Shown in pieces: positions 40,001 through 52,000 of a DNA stretch of 60,000 bases. Position 1 is the first letter of the stretch. The number at the start of each line of letters is the position of its first letter. The position numbers and the translations under genes were made by a program. The notes under the pieces are model-generated. The model was given only the letters and a program-made list of their open reading frames with translations. It was not told where the DNA came from and did no database searches. The DNA comes from Apostichopus japonicus (Eukaryota > Echinodermata > Holothuroidea > Aspidochirotida > Stichopodidae). The stretch spans positions 8,138,764 to 8,198,763 of the forward strand of contig NC_092583.1 of the NCBI RefSeq assembly GCF_037975245.1. Reading direction: 5' to 3'.

Positions 40001-43000
40001 ACGTCGAGGTTGACAATATCGTCTGGGCATTATGGTCGGTAATAGTCGGTTATCGTCTTTATAGTCGGATCGTCGAGCAACACTTTAATCGTCGGGAATC
40101 TCAAGCAGCACTATTATAGTCATGCAGCGCGAGTATCGCCGGCTTGAAATACACTATAACGTCAGATTATCGTCAGTTAATCTGCAGTATCGTCGGTAAG
40201 GTAGAAAGCTTAGAGGAAACGAACAATAGATCGTGGTTTTTGCCTCCAGGAGCAACAGCCACGAGGAAGAATGGCTACTAACAATAGATCAGACAGTAAA
40301 CTAATTGCAAGATAATTCCTTGCAAGAGGACCGAGGCCATGACAAAACACTACTGTACTGTATATTATCAATGCCAACATACTGTACAAATCTGAATATA
40401 GGCCTAACGAAAATATTTCGATTTTGAATGCCTTAGTAAATCATCATTGATTTTACGGATATATAATACATTACACCATATGAACATCAGAAATACAATC
40501 ATACTTCCCAGTATCAAGCACGCTGATACATTCCCTACCACTGAAATACACCCTATCCATTGGCCGGTCTGACCGGCACATAAACCTTTTAACCCTCGAC
40601 TTGTTTGAAATATTTATTTTCTTTTCTAAAAGTATTCCACGATCACTAGACAGCCCCCTCCCCCCCTCGTATCGCAACAACCCATCACAACAACCCCTAC
40701 CTACCCCTACTCCCCCCCCCCCCAGTTGCCTAAACTTTGCAATAGACTCGTATATTTACCTTGCAAGGTACAAATATCCAGCAGCAGATAAAATTATGAT
40801 AAATCCAATACGGTCCAGAGTAACAATATGCGAAAATCTAACTCCCGTTCGTATTGCTAACTAAACGTTGGTGTTACGAGAAAGGCTAATAAATGTCCAG
40901 TTGAAATTAATTGTATCCAATGAATTTATCTTGGCGACCTGCCAACTTTTACTTCCACAGCAAATATAACATGAGTACCGCGTAAATGGGTCAAAGTTTG
41001 CGAATAACAGGTGGCTCTAAGAAGACCCTTCGTTTCTCAAGCTTTGTCACTGATCTAGATATTAACTGGGTCAGGCATAGGGTTGGGCGATATTTTCTTT
41101 TTACCGTCACGATAAATAGTTCAAAAATTATCGCGATATTGCGATAATTTTTCCTCTAACAGAATTAGCGTAAGTGTCGAGCTTTGAGTGGACGGAGAAA
41201 GAGAGATATATGGAGGGGACATTCAAAGAGAATATCTGAAAACCTTACGATATTTTTCACAAATATTGGTACTTAGATAAGCGCTTCCTCACAATCGAAG
41301 AGCCGCCCCGAAATTTGCTCCGCTTACGTAAAACTTATACATATATATATAACACGTGGAAAAACCGAGTTTTTACACACATAATTCCCAGTGACATTGG
41401 TCACAAAACATAAGTAGGTCATCGACATTCGAACTTGCCCAAGTTCATTGCACCATGGGAACAAAACAAGACATTGAACATGATGGTTCATTTTCCCGCC
41501 ATCTAGACACCGAGTGTAAATTTTCGTGTAATATGCAAATTATGAATGGTACTGTTCAGCAAGGTTAAAACTTAACCTAGTTGCGACACATACAACTTTT
41601 GGGAAGTTGTTGCAGCTGTTGTAGAAGTAATTTTTGTATCAAATGTAAAGTACTGTATCAGGCGCGTATCCAGGGGGGGTGGGGCGTTGGGCGCGAAAGA
41701 AAGAGAAGAAAAAAGGGGAAAAGGGGGGGGGGAGAGAGAGGAGGAAGGAAAGAAAGGAAAGGGGGAAAAAGAAAGAGAAAAAGGAGAATAAAATCCAATA
41801 AAGCCCACGGGCACTGTACTGTGTCGATATCTAGCGATATCTAGGGATGAAAATCCCAAGATCTTCCCTAAACAAGGCAGATAGAGAATCGAAGCCTTCA
41901 GTGTGTAATGAACTTGAAACTGTGCGTCTTTCGAAATGAAAATAATGTGGGGCAAAGAAGTGAACTCCTATGGACTCGGACCGTACTGAGCCGATGGCCC
42001 TGGTGGAATTATTTTTCTTTTCACTCTGTTGGAAACAACGGTAATTATATATAAAAAATGACACAAGAAACGCTTAGTAATACTTTATTATTTCTTCAAA
42101 ATGTTGCCAACTATCCAAGTAAACTTATTCTCCTTGAAACAGAACCTCTACAGCTGTAAAAAAAAAAGAGTCGGGGAAAAGAAACACTGAATACAGAACC
42201 CCAATTAACGAAAAAACAGTTAAGTTCTATGCCGGCAAACACTCTACCTGCGTCCTCTTGAATATCGCGTCATGAATTACTATTTAAGAAACGGCTGTTT
42301 CAAACATCTCAGTAATTCTTCGGCGACTTTGATCCCTATTCATTGAGCACAATAGCATTTCATGCGTATAAACTCGTATAGGGATTATACGAGGTGTCAA
42401 CGCGGCATGTATCATTTAATTCCATTTGAAATTATCACAAAAAGAAGATTTTTTGTTGTAATGCATTAGTTCTCTTGTTTGTGTATAATAACACGAACTT
42501 CTTAACCGCCGAGGTGTTAAGGCTATTGGCATTTCACTGTGCTAAGATATACACGCATCTCACACGTTAGTCATATTATTGTCATTATTCAAACTTTTGA
42601 TATGTCCTTCCTGTACGTTGATTCCCCCCCCCCCACGCTCCCCACAGTTTATTATTTACTCCTCGTTATTTAATCCTCTCTTTATCCTTCTACAGTTTAT
42701 ATTTTTTCCCTGGCTTATTTTCTTCTCTCCCTCTTTGTTTACTAATCCGTTTACTTCTTTATTTGTGTTCGCTCTGCCCTTTGTATACCTACACTACTGT
42801 AGTACAGTAGTTTGCCTCTTGTATTTCCTGTTACTCGTCTTTGCGTCCGAACGAAACTAGACCCCCCCACTCCTTTTTTTAACATAATGACCAGAAATAA
42901 CAGGGTTTTTCTGTACTTTGACGGGGCGTAAAAAAAACTTAGTTTGTAAATGGCGATTTTTTTTTTTCAACTTTATTAGGAAGCTAGCACAGCCCCTGAC

Positions 43001-46000
43001 ATTATAACCCGAAATCAGTGCTCAGGGTAAGTTCTTATCCTGCCCCACCCCCCTGGGGTAATCTTCGGTACTAAAAATGAAAGCCTTAATTTAAATACAA
43101 AGGATGAAATACAAGCATGTTTGAGGGAGTATGTTCATCTCTTTCTGGAATATGTGGTGGTCCTTAAAAGAACCGTTTTGTTTGTTACAGACAGCTTAAT
43201 ACTGTGTTGCCTCTCCCCGACTTTCGATGACCGCTGGTATTGCCTTCTTCAAGTTGTTGATGTAGGTTCGGCACTTTTGTGGGGTCACCCGCTCCCTCCA
43301 GAACTAAGAATTCCTTCCACCAGTTCCTCCTTCTTGTGTGGCTTCCATTCTTTCCGTAGGAAAGTCTTCAACTCATGCCACACCTTCTCGATCGGATTTA
43401 GGTCAGGGCTGTCTGGGGGAGTCTTCCACCATGTAATATTGGTTTCCTCCATGAAACGTCTTGCGTACAGACTGGTGTGTTTTGGGTCGTTATCTTGCAT
43501 CAGACGAAAACCTTCTGGGAAATTTTTGCGACCGAAAGGCAGAAGAGCTTCTCGTAAAATTTCCACGAAGAACTCCTGACGCATTATCCCATCGAAGATG
43601 AAGATGTCAGTAGCCCCCCGCTTCGAAATACCGGCCCACACGTGCAATTTGTATGGGTGCTTCGGTTTTCCTTTAAGTTTAGGTTTTGTGCCTTTACGGT
43701 GAAATACTATCCTGGCATGATGATCTAGCGCGATTGAACATTCGTCAGTAAACACAACGTCATTGTAAGTTTCATTCGTTAGGGCCAGTTCTCTGATGTG
43801 TATCAAACGCTTGATACGGCTTTGCCTTCTGATATTTTGGGCAAACTGAGTCTGCTTAAACACCCAACCAAGTTCAAGCTTCTTCTTCCTGATAGTGGAT
43901 GTGGCGAAACTGGTGCCCGTGGCCTTGTGTAATTCTCGGCGAAGATCTGCTGAAGTCAACTCGTCGTTGGTCTCCATCAACCCATCAATAAGTTTAAGAT
44001 GCTCTGTAGTCATACTTCGTTGCCGTCCACCCCGCTTCTTGTTTTGCAGGTTACCTCTCGTACGGAATCTCGCTATAATGTTCTTCACAGTGTTCCGAGA
44101 TATCAAAACACCAGAATCTTTAAGTTCTCGCCAAATTTGTAAAGGTGGTTTTCTTCCGAGAATTGCCGCACGTACAATATTCAGTCATATATGCGTTGGT
44201 ACTAACTTGCCTGGCATATTGTATTCGAAGGTATAGCTCAAGGAAAACTGAGTTACAGTATGAAATTACCCTTGCAGAATGAATGCATGTAGTGAGCGAA
44301 CCTGGTTGCGCTATTATGGAACCACATGCTAATCCCCCTATTGATGTTTGATTGCATTATGTTAACAAGATAAAGCACTGCCTAAAATAGGCAGAAAGTT
44401 TATTGGCGGTGTCATTAAAGTAATTACTTTGTATAAAGCAAAGAACTTCGAGATCCCTGCTACCATTCGAATACAGTTTCTGTAGAAGAGAGCCAATACT
44501 GTGTAGTATTTCAACACCAACATGATTTCAGTAAAGACGTCAGTGCAAGCAGTGGATCCTGCATGTGGAATCTGGCTCATCGGAAAAGTTTTGGAGGAGA
44601 GAGCCGTCGCCTTCAAAATTCGCTGGGCAAACTACAGAGTTACAGATTGGGTTTCTAAAGAAAAAACGAGACTGCCTGTGCCAAAGCGGCAATGTCGGCT
44701 GGAGAGTGAAAATTGGAAAGAAACCCAACCGCAGTTCTATCAGAAAGGTGAAGAAGTTACAAGAAAGAAGGCGGACGGAACTTCTGGGGAGGTTGTAACG
44801 GTCGAGGAAAACGACCCTTTTAACTGCGTGGTAAGTACCAAGGATTTACAGTCGCACCTCCCCCCCCCATCGCCAATCGCCCTGAAGAACTGTAGGCCTC
44901 TTTACCATTTCGTTATGATAGTGTAAACTTGCTTTAAGTCTTCCTCTGGTTATTTTTTAATCTCAATACAGTATCTCGATAACGATATCACCTTTTATAA
45001 AATCTAACGTTAATATCTTGTTAGAAGAAAATTAATGGTTTTTGAACTTATACTTCTTTACTCGTCCAGTGAAAGTAGGGGGTACAGTAGGCGGTTTACA
45101 ATATGTAACGCAACGTATAGTGGCGAAGCACCTCGTAATTTCTTATAGAAAGCCCGAGAAACATTGGCTTAGAATATGTTCCTGTAATTAAGCAAAATAG
45201 CAACTACTTTGTATATTCTGCTGCTTAGTTGTCTCGTTCTCAAATATAATTTATTTTTTGTCGCGCACGTTAGAATTGACCTGATCACCACGTACAGTAT
45301 ATATTGCATCTATTTTTTTTTTTTGAAACCTTGAGATACGGCCGATTTTTAACGCTTCATTTGAAAACTAAATCTTAAAGATTCAATTCAACAACAATTT
45401 CTTTCAATTTTTCACCGAAAGCCCGAGGAACATTGTAACTACAAATATTCTTCTTGATTGTCTCGTTCTCAAAATGCGTTTTTCTTTGTCGTTCACCGTA
45501 TCGACATTATATATATCCTTCCAGATCTATGCCAAAAGCAGAAAGCTAAAATATGAGTGGCTCATGGAAATGAATCTGGTGGAATCAACGGATCAGAGGC
45601 AACAGTTAGTAATGATTGTAAACCAGGGAGAGGGCTCAACCAACCGCAGTAGTACTGTTATACATCGGGATGTCGCCAACCACCAAAGGGACCAAGAAAA
45701 CGAAACCCCGCGAAGACACCCCTCACAACCTAAGAGAGCCACGTCAAGCAAGGCGCCGTCGACGACGAAGAAGACAAGGACGCTGGTGCCCAAAAAGGTA
45801 CGGTGAGCTATCATTTTGGTAGTTACGAAGTAACTTACAGTAAATCCTTCAATCACACCTTTCCATTTAATTCCTTTTGATAACCTGCTCGGACACAGCA
45901 AAAAAATTGGAAAGAAGTATTTATATAAATGTGACACTGTGTGTATACAGCGTACTGTACATCTGTAAAAGAGAGGATTTGAAAAGTTGAAGTTGTTAAC

Positions 46001-49000
46001 ATAAAACGCATAATTGAAATTTCTGCGTAAAGAGTACAGGTTCCAGATAGCATTACCTCTTTCTCCTCATTAACGATCAACATGGCAAAAGAAGATAAAT
46101 TGATACGATGCTATTCATAGATGTCCTCATTATACACAATTGGGTGGAACTTATTCGTTCCTATAAAAAGCTTTGTGGGTTTGAAAAAGCCGATCAGTTA
46201 CAAAGTTTAAGGTGACTCAATTATAAACAAACACCAGTACATAACAAGGACCACAGAGACGGGTGGGGGCGGGGTAGCCTCCTCCATTTTTTTCTTGCTA
46301 TGTAAATTTTGAAATGATCACCTTATTACCGTGGACCGTTTTTCCCTAGAAAAAACGAGATGTTTTCTCTGCAGTCCCTGTAAAATGATTCTTTACTAAG
46401 TACACCTACAGTAACTTTTAAAGCAGAAAAACAGACGGAACGTACTTGATTAAACGATGCATACCTAATACAGTAACCTTCATTTTGTTTATTCATTTGT
46501 TCTAACAGATTGCAACGAGGATAGCCATTGGGCCAGCAGCCCCAGGGGATGATGGAGGTCCGCCACAAGCAGAAGGGATGGCATATGGATGCGCGGATGC
46601 TGCCACAATGGCGATTCAGTCAGTGGTATCGTCATCCACAGCAGAGGGCAATCCCCCACCTTTGCCGGATGAGTGGTCGAGGGCTACTCCAGCCTTTGGT
46701 TGTTCAGCAGTGTGCGACGGACGATTTGCTGAATTAACCTTGAAGATTTTAGCGCAGTCTGAAGAGCTTGCAGAGTTGAGGAAGAGAGTGGATGAGATGG
46801 AGAGGAAGCAAGGGTCAATTCAGCAGGCACCAACATCTTCCCCAATGCCTGTACCTGCCACACCGCCACCAATTGAGCTTTCCAGTGCAGTCGGCAATGC
46901 TTTACTTACTCTGTCTTCCTCGCCCGCACCCGCACCCACACCACTGCAAGAGCAAGATAGCCCCATCCATGTTCTCTTGGCTAAATGTTGCCAGGATCGA
47001 AGGCAAATGGCGAAACTGTTGGTTGTGCAATATTTTACGGCGGAAGAGCGACTACATGGAAACACATCAGGGAAGCGTGGCAAGACCCAACTAGACCAAC
47101 ACCTCCTACAGAAAATAAGACAATCCATCTTCGACTTTGCACCGCTACCGACACATCAGGCAGAGGAAGCTGAGTGGGCACGGTTGAAGACAACCATCGA
47201 TCTCTTCAACAGGCACTACAGGCAGCAACTGCGAGAGAAGGCTAATAAGACAGTACATAACCTTATCTAGTTGTAATGTAACCTTATCTAGTTGTAATGT
47301 AACAATTTTCTGTGAGTTTAAACTGAACTTGAGCACAAATAATATCTTTTTAGTTGTCTCCTACAGTACAGGTAGTTGTAAGTTACACAAAACAAGATCC
47401 ATTTTATTCATTCTATATTTAAAGAATGTTGAACAATTTACTATAGATGCTTCTAAAACATTCCTCAACACGTAAAATAAATGAAAATAAATATAGAAGT
47501 TATGAGTGATATAAAGTTTACAAAATATGAAAGGTGTTGCCTCAGTAATGTGTTTATTTTTTCACTTAAGAATAACATGAGTGTGATTTTTTGTGTGCTA
47601 TTTCGTATACGCTATTTCGTCAAACTTATACATTTTTTTCCTCACTCAGTCGGATCATATTGGACAAGCTCCGAAATTGTACTGATAGATAGAGCTTATT
47701 TTAAACGCATTTTACGATTCCTCATACTGCCGATAAAAGTCTGTATCTTCCTTACGTTTTTGAGTTATGAGTGATTTAAAGTTTAAAAAGTATAAAAGGT
47801 GTTGCCTCAGTTAGTAATGTTTTTTTTCCACTTAAGAATAACATGAGTGCGATTTTTTTGTGTGCTAATTTTTATACGATATTTCGTCAAACTTATTCCT
47901 TTTTTTCCTAACTCAGTCAGATTATATTGGACAGGCTCCGAAATTGTACTGATAGATAGATAGATAGATAGAGCTTATTTTGAACGCATTTTACGATTCC
48001 TCATACTGCCGATAAAAGTCTGTATCTTCCTTCGGTTTTCGAGTTATGAGTGATTTAAAGTTTACAAAGTATAAAAGGTGTTGCCTTAAAGAATGTTTTT
48101 CAATTTACGAATAGCATGAGTGTGATTTTATTTAGTAGATCATATTGGACAAGCTCCGAAATTGTACTGATATAAAGTACTTACAATGCATTTTAAAATT
48201 CAATTTTAAGTTAATCTAAAGTTGCGTAATGTGCTCTGATGTCAGTCTATTTGGTTCAAATTAAATTTTCAAAAATTAAATCTTCTCTCAATACTTTTCA
48301 GTGTCTGTAGTAAAATCAGTTCATATGAAAATAACGATGTACGCTTAGGTCTTTGTTTAAGCACGTCACCACCCCCCCACCCCTCCACTTTCCATCAAGC
48401 TTTCAAGTCGACCCTTGGATAACGCGCGTGGGAATTGCTGCGGGTGTGTTTGATGTTCTGACCATTTAACTATGTAACATTCAAAATGGCGCCGCGGCGT
48501 CTGCATTGCATTGTCAGGTCGTAACAACAAAATTAAATGGAAGTTTAAATCTATTAATTCACTGTTAACATTCTGGATAACATCGACTTAATTTGTGTTC
48601 GGTCTGCAGATGTTTTATTCTTCACCTTATGGTGCCTTTATATTGTAAGATATTGCCGGTAAAGAAACAAATCTTTCATCAATACTATATTATCGTTAGT
48701 GGATTGCAAACATTAAACACCGTTGCACTCGGAAAGGTACACAAGGTAATTATTTTGTTACAGGGAAAGTAGTAAAACATTAGGCTATATATATGTGAGG
48801 TGTTACATTGTTTTGCATCGAAGTTCGTGCATGTTGCGATAATACTGTAGACAACTTAGGCTAGGCCGCCTAGCAATGTACAGTAAGTTTAGAAGCACAT
48901 TGTCTTTAGTTCATCAACAGGCTGTAGGCCTGGTATCGTCTGGGCTAACTGACGCTATTGACTATAATTTTAACAATAGCGATCGATTTAATCCTCTCAT

Positions 49001-52000
49001 GAATGGTCGGTCCGCAACTTGGGCTAGGCCGCTTAGCAGTGTCAGTTCAGTGCAGTAGTTCTCTTTAATTTATCAACTGACTGTAGGCCTGGTATCGTCG
49101 GGATTGTTCGACGCTACCGACGGAAAATTTAACAATAGCGATCGATTAAACCTTTCATGAATGGTCGGTCTGCATCTTGAATTATCGTCAGGCTAAAACA
49201 CCTGTACTTTAGCAGTATATCGTCCGGTAGAATTTTTAAAGTCGGATCGTCGAAATTGAAATTTATCGTACGGTATAGTCTGTATAGTCGTGTAGTGTCA
49301 ACCTCGACGTAACACCACTGTAAGTGCACATGGAGTCAAGACAGTTGTATGTTTCTCCCATAGCATTAAGTATCTAATTGAATGCTTGTAAGTGCACATG
49401 GAGTTAAGACTGTTGTGTCTTTCTCCCATAGCATGAAATATGTGATTGAATGCTTAAGTGCACATGGAGTCAATACAGAGTTGTGTGTTTCTCCCATAGT
49501 ATTAAGTATGTGATTGAATGCTTAAGTGCACATGGAGTTAAGACAAAGTTGAATGTTTCTCCCATAGCATTAAGTATGTGATTGAATGCCGTTGTGTGTT
49601 TCTCCCATAGTATTAAGTATGTGATTGAATGCTTAACTGCACATGGAGTCAAGACAGTTGTGTGTTTCTCCCATAACATTAAGTATGTGATTGAATGCTT
49701 GTGCACATTTATTCAAGACAGTTGTGTGTTTCTCCCATAGCATTAAGTATGTGATTGAATGCTTAAGTGCACATGGAGTCAAGACAGTTGTGTGTTTCTC
49801 CCATAGTATTAAGTATGTGATTGAATGCTTTAGTGCACATGAAGTCAAGACAGAGTTGTGTGTTTCTCCCATAGCATGAAATATGTGATTGAATGCTTAA
49901 GTGCACATTCTTTCTAGAGCTCTACAAACTACAGTAACTCTCAAATGTTGCTATGATTCCCTCGCCTGACAAAAGAAACAGTAATAATCGTTTATCGCAT
50001 TCATATTGGAATATTTTGTGATGTTAGTTTGATATCCCTGTATAACAATGCAATCTGTTAGCAACAGCACTAGCAAAGAAGTTTGATTAATTGAAAATGA
50101 AAAAAAAAGTGAAAATTTGGGGAATTTTTCATAATATGATAAAGTCTGTGGGCAATGAAATTTGACTAATTGATGATTGTGATGTTGATTCTCTCCATAA
50201 TGTTAATTGGGTTTTGATTATTTACAATCAACAATTTGTCAGCAGCCCTCTGTGGGTGGGGTTTGTTAAAGGCATTGAAGAATCGCCCCAAACCGCATGC
50301 GGCCATTTGAAAAAGTTAACTTTCTGTTGCTTGCAAGTGACGTTTTGTTTGTGTCGCTACAAAATGCAGACAGTACAGTCATAAAAGTGATACCTTGTTA
50401 TCTTTAGATGGACCTGAGATGTCCATCGCTGTATTGTTTGTACACTGTGCTGTGGGTATTGACCGCAGCTGTATGTACTGACTGTACATTAGTGTCTAAT
50501 TACCGATGGTAGCAAGCTGTGCGTGTGTATTTTCTGGGATCGATGGTGGTGTCTAAAACTTCTGTTACACCTCATTCGAAACTACAGTAGGTCAGATTAC
50601 CGGCATTAGATGTTTCTTTTTGCGCGAGTCTTCACACCCTTTAAAATTTCCAAGAAAATGACAACCGAACATAAAAAACTGCTTTAAATGATTTGGTAAA
50701 CAATAACAACAACAAAAACAACACAAAGATCAAGCCTCTATGATAATTCCATGTAAAAAGACAAAAGAAGAAATTAAATGAATCGATAAAGGAAAAATCA
50801 CTCCTCTTTTCAAGGTACATCGCGACCCAAGAAAGACAGCGAAGTAGATGGAGTCAACTATAACTTTTCCAAGAGGAAAGATCTGGAGAATGACATCACA
50901 CACAATCGTTTGTTGGAGTACGGTGAATTCATGGGTAACATCTATGGCACTTCATTCGATGCGGTCAAGAAGGTCTATAAAGAGAACAAGATCTGTGTGC
51001 TTGATGTCAACCCACAGGTAAGTGGATCGTCAGTACTGTACCTCTGGCCATTCTCCTTCTACCCCTCCCTCCCCTCCCCTCCCTTCCCCTACCCTAACCT
51101 ACCACTTTCTTCCGGATACCTTATTTCTCCCTGTCCCCTTAATTTGTCCTTCATTACTCAAAAATACTTATTGGAAGGGATATTCCTGTGGCAACCAATG
51201 TAACAGCTTACGTTAATTTAAAAGAGAAAAGTAGTCCACAATGTCTCTTGAAAAAATCCATATTTCAATGTCTCTTATAAACTCAAGATATGGTTGTGGG
51301 AAAAAGATGCATTCACAAAGTAAAACCAGATTTGAGAATTTCGTATCTTAGTGAAACAAAATGCTATGAGAATTTTCACCAACAGAAAATGCAGAAAATT
51401 CCGAGCACTTTTATGATTAAAAGCCATCGGAATATTCCGTTAATGATGGAATTAGTCTGCTATGCTTAAAGGTTAAAAAGTTTAAAAATGCTAAAAGGTT
51501 AAAGTTGTCCAGAATGTGAGCAGTCAGTTAAAAGAAAATAGATTTTCTGAAAATCATATGGAAATGCTAAAACCTGAATGTTTTGGATAATCTTTTATGA
51601 TAAAAGTCATCAAAGTGAATCATTAACAATTGAATGTGAATAAAAAGTGAATCTATTATATTGAATATTTTTTGGGACAGTGATGAAACTTACAGACATT
51701 TCTTTCTGATGAAGTATTTTCATGGTTCACTGTTTAGAGTTGTTGTAATTTTGGCAGTTTTTAGTCTCTCAAGTACTTCCAGGAAGTTGACATTCATCTA
51801 CACCTGTATATTTCTCCACGGAAAGTATGCACATTGCGTTCCAAACGTAAGCCTGAAGGTCATTTACCTGCTGAGAGGAAGCACTCCTCATTACAGATGG
51901 CATTGCGTGAGAACAATGAAAGTAGGCATTATTGCAGCTTCCTATTTGAAGGAAGCACAGTTTAATATCATTATTATTACAAGATCATCACACAAACTTA

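Larger units (their letters stand above)
39991..49320. mobile_element. 9.3-kb TA-flanked Tc1-type DNA transposon carrying a BEN-domain gene
   Basis: The first 25 bp (39991-40015, starting CAGTGGTGTTACGTCGAGG) are the exact reverse complement of the last 25 (49296-49320). Both ends are flanked by TA. The surrounding minisatellite supplies the empty site: uninterrupted units read gaatgcttaagtgcacatgg, exactly left flank + TA + right flank. Both end regions are rich in cgtc and gtcgg words. Inside are a minus-strand DD34E transposase remnant (43196-44217) and a plus-strand three-exon BEN gene (44522-47270), divergently arranged about 300 bp apart. TA duplication and CAGT-type ends fit IS630-Tc1-mariner. 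At 9.3 kb it is several times longer than usual Tc1 elements. Whether the transposase is the element's own or a nested insert is inferred, but no separate terminal repeats were found around it. Confidence 0.9.

Noticed and set aside
41572-41955. Minus-strand open frame of 127 codons with Ser/Pro/Phe repeats
   Set aside because: Generated by the purine tract at 41665-41795; low complexity only.
43000-44400. Small independent Tc1 element nested inside the larger transposon
   Set aside because: I looked for TA-flanked inverted ends on both sides of the transposase and found only a chance shared cagtgct, without TA. It is not fully excluded, so the alternative is kept as a refuting test.
46820-47128. 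Minus-strand open frame of 102 codons
   Set aside because: Shadow of BEN gene exon 3 on the opposite strand.
49470-49872. Open frames encoding repeated WEKHTTVLTPCALKHSITYL-type peptide
   Set aside because: Pure translation of the minisatellite that flanks the transposon; the same occurs at 39555-39761.
39580-49910. CRISPR-like alternation of repeats and spacers
   Set aside because: Units are directly adjacent minisatellite copies with no unique spacers, in an animal intron.
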